From Neolewinella lacunae (lineage in GTDB: Bacteria > Bacteroidota > Bacteroidia > Chitinophagales > Saprospiraceae), in contig NZ_JACSIT010000040.1 of NCBI RefSeq assembly GCF_014349155.1, positions 62,001-126,000 on the forward strand: a stretch of DNA of 64,000 nt. The letters are read 5' to 3'. The position numbers and the translations under genes were made by a program. Under the pieces are notes generated by a model. The model was not told the DNA's origin. It searched no databases and saw nothing but the letters and a program-made list of their open reading frames with translations. Shown here one piece after another: positions 35,280 to 43,800 of the stretch (position 1 is its first letter; each line of letters opens with the position of its first letter).

Positions 35280-35394
35280 TAAATACTACTCTTTTTCCTC
35301 CAAGGGTCCGGGCTACGCGCCTGGGCCCTTTGTTTTTTTGGGGCTGGTAAATGGCTTTGCGACGGAGTGCTCAAGCTGGCATGTTGACTTACTT

Positions 35395-35455
35395 TGCTCC
35401 CTGTCCGAACTCCCCCCTTCGGGGGGTCGGGGGGGGAGCACCTGCGGCCGCGCCC
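35395..35455 (-). repeat. REP-like element, full length
   Basis: Box A on the minus strand at 35438-35455; hairpin CCCCCCTTCGGGGGG at 35411-35426. It is followed by GGCATGAAATACTGCG, which also follows the copy at the right end of the window (AGCATGAAATACTGCG). Confidence 0.85.
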
Positions 35456-35483
35456 GGCATGAAATACTGCGAAGCAAATAAAA

Positions 35484-35516
35484 AAAGCCACTGGCCCGGG
35501 CAGGACCAGTGGCTTT
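35484..35516 (-). terminator. Bidirectional terminator after the NifU-type gene
   Basis: AAAAGCCACTGG and CCAGTGGCTTTT form a 12-bp stem with a 9-nt CCCGGGCAGGA-type loop, flanked by A- and T-runs. Confidence 0.9.
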
Positions 35517-35534
35517 TGCGTAAGAAAAGGAGGC

Positions 35535-36152
35535 TTAGCCCATCTCCTGCACGACTTCTTTTACTTGCGGCATCATGCGCTTGAGCATGGATTCGATACC
35601 GGATTTGAGGGTGACCGTGGAGCTGGGGCAGCCGCTGCAGGAGCCCTGCATGATGACGGTAACGACGCCTTCGTGGTAGCTTTTGAACTCGATGTTGCCA
35701 CCGTCCATTTCCACGGCGGGTTTCACGTAGGTATCGATGAGTTCCTTGATTTGGGTGACGGTTTCGGCCTCGTCTTCGCTGTAGGCGAAGCTATCGCCCC
35801 GCTCGGCTTCCAGGCGGGCCACCTCTTCGGCAAAACCCTCCTTGATGATGGGTTTCTCGTCCTGGAGGTAATCCTTGATGAATTCCTTGAGTTTGAGCAT
35901 CACATCGTCCCAGGAGTAGTTGAACTCCTTCGTCAGGGTGACGTAATTGTTGGCGATGTAAACTTTCTTGACGTAGGGAAAATCGTAGAGGGCAGCGGCC
36001 AGTTCCGACCACTGCCGGGCGAATTCCTCCTCCTTAAACTCCGCCGTGCCGTTGTACAGCATGCGGTTGGTGACGAATTTCAGGCTTTCCGGGTTAGGCG
36101 TTTGCTCGGTGTACAGCAAGACTGGCCGTTTTTGGGTGACCACTTCACTCAT
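35535..36152 (-). CDS. NifU-like iron-sulfur scaffold protein (Nfu)
   Basis: A 205-residue protein. Residues about 10-95 are the Nfu N-terminal domain (TEQTPNPESLKFVTNRML, FPYVKKVYIANNYVTLTK). Residues about 130-205 are the NifU C-terminal domain (IDTYVKPAVEMDGGNIEF, GSCSGCPSSTVTLKSGIE) with the CxxC that binds an Fe-S cluster. It assembles and delivers clusters to target proteins. Bacteroidota homologues are usually this two-domain type. Start at MSEVVTQKRP. It has its own terminator; no SUF or ISC genes adjoin. Confidence 0.95.
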   Translation of the reverse strand: MSEVVTQKRPVLLYTEQTPNPESLKFVTNRMLYNGTAEFKEEEFARQWSELAAALYDFPYVKKVYIANNYVTLTKEFNYSWDDVMLKLKEFIKDYLQDEKPIIKEGFAEEVARLEAERGDSFAYSEDEAETVTQIKELIDTYVKPAVEMDGGNIEFKSYHEGVVTVIMQGSCSGCPSSTVTLKSGIESMLKRMMPQVKEVVQEMG

Positions 36153-36240
36153 TTTAGCTTGGTTTGGGGGCGCGCGGCCCGGTGATGCCTATTGAACACC
36201 CCGGGGGCTGGAGGGTTGAAGGTGTGGTGTGCATTTTGCT

Positions 36241-36310
36241 GGGCGCGGACGCAGGTGCTCCCCCCCGCCCCCCCGGAGGGGGGAGAAAGGACGAGGAGCA
36301 GGGAAAGTCA
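36241..36310 (+). repeat. REP-like element, full length
   Basis: Box A GGGCGCGGACGCAGGTGC (36241-36258), C-run/CCCCCCGGAGGGGGG hairpin, then GAGAAAGGACGAGGAGCAGGG. It lies in the divergent 252-nt region between nfu and the next barrel gene. Confidence 0.85.
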
Positions 36311-36404
36311 GGCCTCCCAGGGCTGCCGCCGCAAATTTCCCGGGGTGCCGCACCAACCATGTCCGCGATTCGTTCCATCTTTGAGCCAAAATCTACCAAT
36401 ACTA

Positions 36405-37283
36405 ATGCGCCCTACTTTTTTGCTTTGCCTTGTTTTTCTCCTCACCAGCGCTGGCGTTCGCGCTCAGGAATTCAGCGGGGGCTTCCGCGCTGGCCTCAAC
36501 TTCAACAGCTTCGACGGCCCTGCTGAGCAGAGCGCCGACGGAACGGTGAGCTACGAAAGCTTCCAGCGCACGACGGGCTTCCACGTCGGGGCCACTTTTG
36601 CTTTGGCGTTTACTGACTTGTTTGGCTTCAAAGCGGACCTCCTCTACAGCCAGAAAGGGGGGCAAATTGACTACGAAGGGCCTTCGTACTTCTACCTTTA
36701 CTCCAACCCCGATGACCTGCAGGGCGACATCATCTTCGGCCAGCGCACCAGCGAGCACGACATCATCAACAGCTACATCGACGTGCCCGTTACGGCCTAT
36801 TTCAAGCTCGGCAAACTGGAATTGGAGGGCGGCGTATCCGCTGGCTTTCTGGTGGCCAGCCGGGTTTCCGGGGCGGATACTTACCAGACCAACACTTTCG
36901 GGCTGGAGAACGACATCATTTTCAGCGTAGAGGGCAACTACTTCCGCGACCTGGCGGGTGGAGGCGGCGTCATCTCGCGTTCTACCACGCCCCTGCCGCG
37001 CACGGATGTGTTGCCTCCCGACGTCATCTCCGCCTTCTACAATTCGGACCGCGATGAGCCCCGTTACCGGCGGTACGACTTTGGCCTGATTGCCGGGGCC
37101 AGCTATTTCCTGAACAGTGGCCTTTACTTTGGCGTGCGCTACCAACACGGGCTGACGGATCTTTCCCGCGACGAAAACGATCTGCGCCTCACCAACGAAG
37201 ACCGCGTGGGAGGGCGCGCGTTCAACGCTGGCGACGAAGACTTCAGCCGCTCCATCCAGGCGAGCGTCGGCTTCCGCTTTTAG
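36405..37283 (+). CDS. Outer-membrane beta-barrel protein (PorT-like, OMP_b-brl_2)
   Basis: A 292-residue protein beginning MRPTFLLCLVFLLTSAGVRAQ, a clear signal peptide; the 71 in-frame residues upstream run through a REP element and are rejected. The mature part is a beta barrel of the small PorT/OMP type: GGFRAGLNFNSFDG near the start, LFGFKADLLYSQKGG, VPVTAYFKLGKLELEGGVSAGFL, FGLIAGASYFLNSGLYFGVRYQHGL and terminal ASVGFRF. Several acidic loops lie between strands. Function unknown. It is convergent with the acetyltransferase, with only 6 nt between stops. Confidence 0.85.
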   Translation: MRPTFLLCLVFLLTSAGVRAQEFSGGFRAGLNFNSFDGPAEQSADGTVSYESFQRTTGFHVGATFALAFTDLFGFKADLLYSQKGGQIDYEGPSYFYLYSNPDDLQGDIIFGQRTSEHDIINSYIDVPVTAYFKLGKLELEGGVSAGFLVASRVSGADTYQTNTFGLENDIIFSVEGNYFRDLAGGGGVISRSTTPLPRTDVLPPDVISAFYNSDRDEPRYRRYDFGLIAGASYFLNSGLYFGVRYQHGLTDLSRDENDLRLTNEDRVGGRAFNAGDEDFSRSIQASVGFRF

Positions 37284-37289
37284 GGGCTG

Positions 37290-37868
37290 CTACTCGCCGT
37301 AGGTCTCCCGGGAAAAGCCGAAGCGGACCAGGTCGGCCAGCATGCCGCCGGGTCTGCGGAACTCGTTGCGCAGGTCGCCCTCCCGGCTGAAGCCCACCCG
37401 CCGGGCGAGGCGCTGGCTGGGGAAGTTATCGGACAGGGTGCGGAGGTAAATTTTCTCCAGCGCCAGTTGTTTGAAGCCAAAGCGGACCACCCGGGCCAGT
37501 ACTTCGGTCATCAGTCCTTTTCTCACCTGCTGGTGGTCGATGAAGAAACTGATCTCTGCGGCGGGGACCGACCAGTTGATGTCAAAAAGGTGGACGTACC
37601 CCACCAGCTCCGTTGTTTCGTTGAGCCATACCCCGAAGGCGTAGTCTTGCTGCAGCAGCCAATTGGCGATGCGTTCGCGCACGAAAGCTTCGGCGGCGTT
37701 GGGGTTCGCCCCCGCTTCCGCTACCAGGATGGGGAAATGATCGGTGAGGTAATCCTGGTTATCGCTGATGAGCCGGTAGAGGTGTTTACCCTCGCCTTCC
37801 CGAAAGCGTCGGACCACACAGCGGTTGGTGAGCAGCGCCGTATCGATGTCGAAGAGTGCAGCATCCAT
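37290..37868 (-). CDS. GNAT N-acetyltransferase (RimJ/RimL type)
   Basis: A 192-residue acetyltransferase of the Acetyltransf_3 kind. It has LTNRCVVRRFREGEGKHLYRLI at the N-terminus, ELVGYVHLFDINW and AEISFFIDHQQVRKGLMTEVL (with the acetyl-CoA pyrophosphate loop, here QVRKGL for Q/RxxGxG/A), and LRTLSDNFPSQRLARRVGF in the C-terminal half. RimJ/RimL enzymes acetylate the N-termini of ribosomal proteins, but homologues also act on amines and antibiotics, so the acceptor is open. A nitroreductase gene lies 58 nt upstream on the same strand. Confidence 0.88.
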   Translation of the reverse strand: MDAALFDIDTALLTNRCVVRRFREGEGKHLYRLISDNQDYLTDHFPILVAEAGANPNAAEAFVRERIANWLLQQDYAFGVWLNETTELVGYVHLFDINWSVPAAEISFFIDHQQVRKGLMTEVLARVVRFGFKQLALEKIYLRTLSDNFPSQRLARRVGFSREGDLRNEFRRPGGMLADLVRFGFSRETYGE

Positions 37869-37926
37869 GGCTTAAAGATAGCTAAGGTATTCGATGGTTT
37901 TCTGCGAAGGCAGTGCCGTGGGGGGC

Positions 37927-38493
37927 TTAGCCTTCGTACCAGGTCACTTTCTCCTCCCAGGCGCCGCGGCGGCGGGGCAGTTCGGGCGCTTCGTAGTATC
38001 CGAGGTAGAACAGGCCCAGGCAGCGTTCGTTGGGGGCGGCGTCGGGCCATTGCCCGTAGTCTCCGCACAGGAAGCCGGGGCTGGACCAGTAGCCGCCCAG
38101 GTTAAAGGCATCGAGGCTTGTCCACAGGTTTTCTACGGCGCAGGCAACCGCCGCCACTTCTTCCCACTCGGGCAAGGTGGGGTTGGGGTGCTCGCGGTGC
38201 AGGAAGATGGCGATGACTACGGGCGACTGCTCCACTTTTTCGCCGAATTTTTTCTGGAGGCCTTCGTCCCATTTTTTGTCGGGGCCACCGGCTTCGTAAA
38301 TCGTAGCCATATCGTGCATCAGGGTGGCTTTGCCAGCACCGGTGTAGACGCGAAAGCGCCAGGGCTCGAGTTTTTTGTGGCTGGGAGCCTGGTTGGCCGC
38401 GTCCAGCAGCGCACTCAGCACGCTGCGGTCAACGGCTTGATCGGTGAAGAACTGGGGAAAGATGGAACGGCGGTTTGCTACGTGGGCTAACAT
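37927..38493 (-). CDS. Nitroreductase-family protein
   Basis: A 188-residue FMN-dependent oxidoreductase of the nitroreductase fold. RRSIFPQFF at the N-terminus, LLDAANQAPSHKKLEPWRF (FMN-binding), EEVAAVACAVENLWTSLDAFNLGGYW and CLGLFYLGYYEAPELPRRR fit the YdjA-like subgroup. These enzymes reduce nitro groups, quinones or flavins with NAD(P)H; the physiological substrate is unknown. Start at MLAHVANRRS. It may be co-transcribed with the downstream acetyltransferase. Confidence 0.9.
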   Translation of the reverse strand: MLAHVANRRSIFPQFFTDQAVDRSVLSALLDAANQAPSHKKLEPWRFRVYTGAGKATLMHDMATIYEAGGPDKKWDEGLQKKFGEKVEQSPVVIAIFLHREHPNPTLPEWEEVAAVACAVENLWTSLDAFNLGGYWSSPGFLCGDYGQWPDAAPNERCLGLFYLGYYEAPELPRRRGAWEEKVTWYEG

Positions 38494-38566
38494 GTGAAAG
38501 TAAGTTGTACTTCCGCTCGGGGCGGATGGGGAAGCGAAAAAAATAGAATGGCGGCACAGTGCCTCC

Positions 38567-39799
38567 CTACAGAATATTCAGGAGGTAGACGGTGAGAAAG
38601 CTCAGGACGGCCAGCGCCAAACCGCCGACGAAGGTATTGTAGCTGATGGTAAGCAGGAGGTATTTTTTGTGGAGCACCTGGCCGAGATCGTACAAATCCT
38701 TGGCGAGGTCGTCGTAAAGGGCACTTTGGTCGAGCTTCATGGTGGACATGTAGTCGATGAAATCGGCTTTTTCCAGCTTGAGGAAGTTGCCGAAATACAG
38801 CAGGCTCGCTTCTTTACTTTTGATCAGTTTTTGCTTTTTGATCCGGTACTCCGTCACACTGGGACGGGCGGAGAAAACGGCGAAGATCACGGCAATGAGG
38901 GAACTCATGAGCAGGCTGATGATGGGCACCAGAAACTCGGGGTTTTCAAAAAAGACGTCCTCGAAAAAAGAAAAACTTGCTCCGGAGACGGTGATGACGA
39001 TGGAAAGAATGATGGTGTTGATGGAAATCATCATGTTGGCCTTTCCGTCGGCAATCCGGCTGAGATTGATGTGGTTGCGGAAGGAGGTGCGGTACATGGT
39101 ATCGATGCCGCGGCCGAAGTTTTTGCCCGTCTTGGCTTTTACTTCCTTTTGCTCAATCTTGTAGTTGTTCTCCTGTTGGGTGGAGACATTTTTCCGCCGC
39201 CGGGCATCGTAGGCTTCTTTACCGACGGTGGTGAGGTAGTTGAAATGGAGGAGAAACGCCTGCATTTCCTCGCCGAATTTGACCGGGTCGCCGTTTTCTC
39301 CATCCAGGGCGTTGCGTTCCAGCTGGAGGAGGTCGGCCCGGCGTTCGAAGCGTTTGCGGCCGAGCCAACTCCAGGCGGCGTCGTGCAGGATGCGGGCTGG
39401 CAGGGGGCTGGAGAGGTCGGCATCGTGGGCTTCGCGGAGCCAATCGGCGGCGTCTCCCTCTTCGGTGTTCAGGTCTACCTTATGTTCATCGGCCCAGGCC
39501 CGCAGCGCCGCTGCTGAACGGTCGGCTACTTTTTTATAGCCGTCGGTGTAGCCCAGGGGGTAGAAATAGGCGGCAATGGCGAGCAATTCCACCACGGCTT
39601 TACCGAGCCCCGCGGCGGTGGCCAGTTCCTTCACCTGTTCGGCGATCTCTTCAGCGTAGGAAAAATTATGGAAAAGGTAATGCGGTGAAAGGCTGGTATT
39701 GAACTGGCCCTTGACGTAGTCGGCGGCCGCCACCACCCGTGGCGAGGGTGGCACTTTCACTACCTCTTTTTCCTTGGTTTCGTTGTTGTTCTTACTCAT
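38567..39799 (-). CDS. HD-like domain fused to Pycsar-effector-type membrane domain (PycTM / DUF5706)
   Basis: A 410-residue protein. Residues about 20-170 have the fold pattern of HD phosphohydrolases but without the metal ligands: YLFHNFSYAEEI at 41-52 keeps the first His (H44) and has Tyr48 where the second is expected, AAYFYPLGYTDGY at 76-88 has Tyr-Pro (80-81) for His-Asp, and KKVADRS lacks the following His-Glu. Residues about 230-410 carry the PycTM pattern: RTSFRNHINLSRIADGKAN, then MMISINTIILSIVI, a second helix (FLVPIISLLMSSLIAVIFAV) and a C-terminal one. In Pycsar defence such effectors respond to cCMP or cUMP and damage the membrane. No pyrimidine cyclase is nearby, so a defence role is uncertain. 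It overlaps the previous gene by 4 nt (ATGA). Confidence 0.82.
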   Translation of the reverse strand: MSKNNNETKEKEVVKVPPSPRVVAAADYVKGQFNTSLSPHYLFHNFSYAEEIAEQVKELATAAGLGKAVVELLAIAAYFYPLGYTDGYKKVADRSAAALRAWADEHKVDLNTEEGDAADWLREAHDADLSSPLPARILHDAAWSWLGRKRFERRADLLQLERNALDGENGDPVKFGEEMQAFLLHFNYLTTVGKEAYDARRRKNVSTQQENNYKIEQKEVKAKTGKNFGRGIDTMYRTSFRNHINLSRIADGKANMMISINTIILSIVITVSGASFSFFEDVFFENPEFLVPIISLLMSSLIAVIFAVFSARPSVTEYRIKKQKLIKSKEASLLYFGNFLKLEKADFIDYMSTMKLDQSALYDDLAKDLYDLGQVLHKKYLLLTISYNTFVGGLALAVLSFLTVYLLNIL

Positions 39800-40737
39800 T
39801 GTCCCTTACTGGTTGCTGCGGCCGTCTGGCGTCGGTAAGTGGCCAAAACGCCATCGCCGCCCCGGCCCTCACTGCTGATGAAAAGGTCTCCCCGGGCGTT
39901 GAAGGTAAGGCCTTCCGGCTGCCGGAACATTTTTTCTCGCAACAGCTCAATGTGCTTGATGTTGCTTTCCCGGTCAATAACCACCAAGATATTGCCGATG
40001 GAGGCTAAAACGTAAAGATCCTTGGTGATCGGGTCCACGGCAATCCCACTGGGCTTAATGTTGAAGCGTTGCCGCTGGCCGTAGACGACCTGCCCCACGG
40101 CGTACTCGTCAATGGTAAACAAGGGTTCAGGGGCCATCAGGCCCAGCTCAGGGTCGTAGGCGTAGATGCCCCGCTGGTGATCGTCCGCTTCATCGTCGGT
40201 GGTCAATTCCTGTTCCTTCGGCGTAATCAGCAGCCGGTTCAGGACGGGGTCGTAGGCAAGGCCTTCGGTATCGTCGCGGGAACTGAAGCTCGTTTCCAGC
40301 TTCACGGCTTTGTATTCTTTGGTGCCCTCAACGTAATCGAGGTAGTGCACCTTGCCATCGCTTTCCAACACGTAAATTTTGTCGCCATTCCGCGCTACCC
40401 CTTCGTAATCCCGGTTCTTTCCAAAACTGAAGGTTTCTTCTATTTCGCCCGTCCGGACGTCCACCACGAAGAGTTCCCCGTCTTCGTCCTGCACGGCCAG
40501 CACCTGGTCATCAGTGTACCAGGAAGAAAGTCCGCTGATTTCTGTCAAAGCCTCGGGCAAATCCACCACCTGTTCCGGCTCTTCGAAGTCGAAAGGGAAG
40601 CCGTACCCAGGGTCCACCGCGTAGTGTTCCATTTCAGGACGCTGGGTATAAGTGACGTATCCGTAGGTTCCTGCCACCAGCACCACAAAGCCCAGAATGA
40701 GCAAGGAAAGTAAGTTGGGGCTGTTCAGTATACGCAT
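39796..40737 (-). CDS. SdiA-regulated-type beta-propeller protein
   Basis: A 313-residue protein with one N-terminal membrane helix or uncleaved signal (LLSLLILGFVVLVAGTYGYV), so mostly outside the inner membrane. The rest is a beta-propeller of the SdiA-regulated / phytase-like type: LPEALTEISGLSSWYTDDQVLAVQDEDG, RDYEGVARNGDKIYVLESDG, DDTEGLAYDPVLNRLLIT, KPSGIAVDPITKDLYVLAS and RQPEGLTFNARGDLFISSEG in part, each blade ending in a similar turn. Function is unknown; phytase-like hydrolysis or ligand binding are possible. It overlaps the HD-PycTM gene by 4 nt, so the two are translated together, and lies 114 nt after the metallophosphoesterase gene. Confidence 0.85.
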   Translation of the reverse strand: MRILNSPNLLSLLILGFVVLVAGTYGYVTYTQRPEMEHYAVDPGYGFPFDFEEPEQVVDLPEALTEISGLSSWYTDDQVLAVQDEDGELFVVDVRTGEIEETFSFGKNRDYEGVARNGDKIYVLESDGKVHYLDYVEGTKEYKAVKLETSFSSRDDTEGLAYDPVLNRLLITPKEQELTTDDEADDHQRGIYAYDPELGLMAPEPLFTIDEYAVGQVVYGQRQRFNIKPSGIAVDPITKDLYVLASIGNILVVIDRESNIKHIELLREKMFRQPEGLTFNARGDLFISSEGRGGDGVLATYRRQTAAATSKGQ

Positions 40738-40851
40738 GGTTCGCTTCGTTTGGTGGTCAATAGTAAGGGCTGGTGCATTTCCTGGGATGGCGTGAGAGGA
40801 GGGGCTGCCCCCGCCAACTTCCTCCTGCCACGATGGCGGGCATGGTAGCCA

Positions 40852-43800
40852 CTAAAAGGGCCAACCCGCAGCTACCGCTACCCGGGCCTGGTCGCTGTCC
40901 CGAAAGTAGGTCAGGCTCACAATCGTGGCACCCAGGGGGGCCAGCCAGATGCCACCGCCGTAGCCTACGTGCCACTTCTCGCTGTCTTCGCCCTTGAGCC
41001 AGACGCGGCCGTAGTCGAGGCCAAGGATGAATCCACCCACAGTAGGTGCCTCGCCTTTACCGAAATTGAAGCCCATGAAGCGCAGATCAATGTTCTGGTA
41101 AAAAAGGGTATTGCCCCGGTAGCGGTCGGCGCGGGCGGCGCGGTAGTTGGTACGCCCTCCCATGGAGGCCAGCTGATAGTATTCCGGTTGCCCGTCGTTG
41201 TGCTCAAAACCGATGCGGGAAGCTACGTTGATCACTTTGGTCAGCATCTTGTATACCGTCAGGTTGCCACCGTATTTGAAGGTGGACCTTCCCTCGTCTT
41301 TGAGGTTCCAGCTCTGCTGGGCGAAGAGGTCGTATTTTACGCCATTGTCAGCCAGCAGGGGGATGGCCACGTTGTTCGATTCCAGTTGGGCCAGCAAACC
41401 GCCAAAGGGCTGGTTATCGAAAACGCGCGCAGGGATGCCGGGCGTATTCAGGATCAGCGCGTAATCGGGGGTGTCATCGTCCAGGTCGAAGGCGTGGTAA
41501 AAGGGCGCCACGGAGAAAACCGTCCGGTTGCGCTTGCCGCGGAAGCGGAGGGTTGGCCGCAGCATGATTTCTTCCCGCCGGGCCCGGTTGTACTCCAGTT
41601 CTTCGTCTTCCCCGACGCCTTCGATCTCGCCTTCTTCGGGCTGCCCGGGGCCTTCGTTGCCCAGGCCGAAGAAGTTGGCCACGTAACCGGGGGTATAGTA
41701 GTGCGCGTCGAGCACCAGATCGGCCTGCCGACTGAAGAAATCGTTGTAAGTCCCCGTATAAGAGAACTTGAAGAATTCATTGGAACTGTAAGTGGCCAGC
41801 GCCGCGTGCCGGGTCTTGTAGGGGTCGGCGCGGAAACCGTGGTTGGTCCGGCTGAAACCTAAGCCAAAAAACAGTCCGTCGTCTACGTTGAAGCCAAAGG
41901 CGGGAATGGGTGTGGTGTAATCCGGGTAGTACTCCTCAAAATCGTACTGGTTGAGCTCCGGGAAGCGGTCGCTGCGGCGATCCGCAATGGTGCCAGTGTT
42001 CCCCGAAAATTTCATGCCCTCTTTTTCATCGTAGGCCATGGCCCGGAGCCGGCCGTCGGCCACAATCTCGTCTTTGTCGTTGCCCCCCACCAGGCGGAGG
42101 CGGATCGAACTGGGTGGCCCCTGGGTCCGGAAGCGGTCTTTGCCGTCGAGGCCGTAGACGACGACTTCTTTGGTTTCCCCGACGTGAAAGATGCGGCCGT
42201 AATATTTTTCATCGACCTCACCTTCCTTGCTGGCGTCAAAAACTTCCACGTGCAGGTCGCCATTTTCCAGACCGGTAGCGTGGATGACGTCGTTTTTATC
42301 GGTGCCCAGGACGTTGACTTTTTCGGCCAGGTTGGCGTAATAGTCCAGGGCCAGGCTTTCGAGCTGGGCGCGGCGCTGTTTGAGTTTCTCCCCGATTTTC
42401 TCTTGCTCCAGGCTGTAGGCCTTCACCTCGGCCGGGAAGAGGTCCATGGCTTCGTCAATCGCCTCGTCGGTCAGGGTGGCCTGGATGGTGCGGGCCTCCA
42501 CCAGCATTTCCTCCTTGGTAATTTCGTTGAGGAAGACGCGGTCGTTCCATTTGCCGTTCATGGCCCGCCATTTCACTTTGTCGAGTTTTTCATCGAAGGG
42601 GCGCAGTTTGCGGGCTTCGGCCAGGAATACCCGGGCCACCGTCAGCAGCCCGCCGTCGTAGTTGGAGTAGACCTGGTCGCGGTCGCGGGCAATCGGTACG
42701 TAGCGGGTCCGGCCGTCCTCCTCTTCGAAGGAAGACCAGCGCCATTGGTCGCGGTGCCGGTCCCAGTCGCCAATGAGCATATCGAAGAGCCTGGCGCGGG
42801 CGTAGTTTTTGTAGTCGGCGTAGTGCTTCCAGTCGTAGGTGATTTCTTCCCGGACTTTGGAGTTGCTGATGATGTCCTTACTTCCTCCGAAGAATGACGT
42901 TCCACTCCAGTCTTCGTCCGGCCGTTGTTCCAGCCAGTACATTTCGCCGCCGAAGTTGGTGTTGAAGTCGCCCAGGCCAGGTTGTTTGGGGATGTAGTAA
43001 AGTTTAGGATCGGCCCCCAGCAGGCCCAGGCGGCGTTGCAGCGGCGGCAAAGTCAGCGGCGCAAAAGGATGAATGGAGGTAAACTGGTCGCGCGCCAGGT
43101 CGGCCGCAAAAGACTCTTCCAGCATGCTGGGCAACAATTGCGAAGGGTTTTTCCGCACTGACCGCAACTGGTACAAATGCCCGTCGGCCGCCCTGCTGTG
43201 CAGGCTCATCGTCGTCATCCCCCCACCCCGCCGGTAGGGCTTGAGGCCGCCGAAAAGGGTATCGATGTTCAATACCGGCACTTGCACCGGCACGTAGTAC
43301 AGCGGGCGGTAGTGTTCGCCGAGGGCCGCCTTGATCAGTCCGCTCTTGTCCCTGGCCCCCAGTTCGTACACCACCGCTTTTACGGTGTCTTCGTTAACGA
43401 CTTCGATATCCACCTCCTCAATGCCATCGTCGCTGGGCAAGAAGCGATCAGCGATGATGCGGCGGTAAAACACCTTTTGTTCCTGTCCATTTTCATCAAC
43501 GGTGTAAAAGCCAACGTGTACCTCGCCGCTGTCGAAAAAGTCCAGACGGCTGTAGCCGATTTCTCCGTAGGCGAAGTTGGCATCGTTGCCGCCGCGGGCG
43601 GGACCGCGCACGCTACCGGAGCCCGCCGTTATTTTGACGTATTCTTTTTCGTGGGCCAGCATCAGGTTGTGCTCGTGGCCACTGACGAAGATGACGTTGA
43701 TCTCGTCGTCGATGCCCGATTTGATGGACCGCACCATGTCCTGGTACAGCAAATTGCCCACGTCGTTCGGACCGCCGCTTACGCCCTGGATGCCGCGGAT

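Noticed and set aside
38567-39799. A complete Pycsar defence system
   Set aside because: Only the PycTM-type protein is present; no pyrimidine cyclase in either direction, and neighbours are a propeller and a phosphoesterase.
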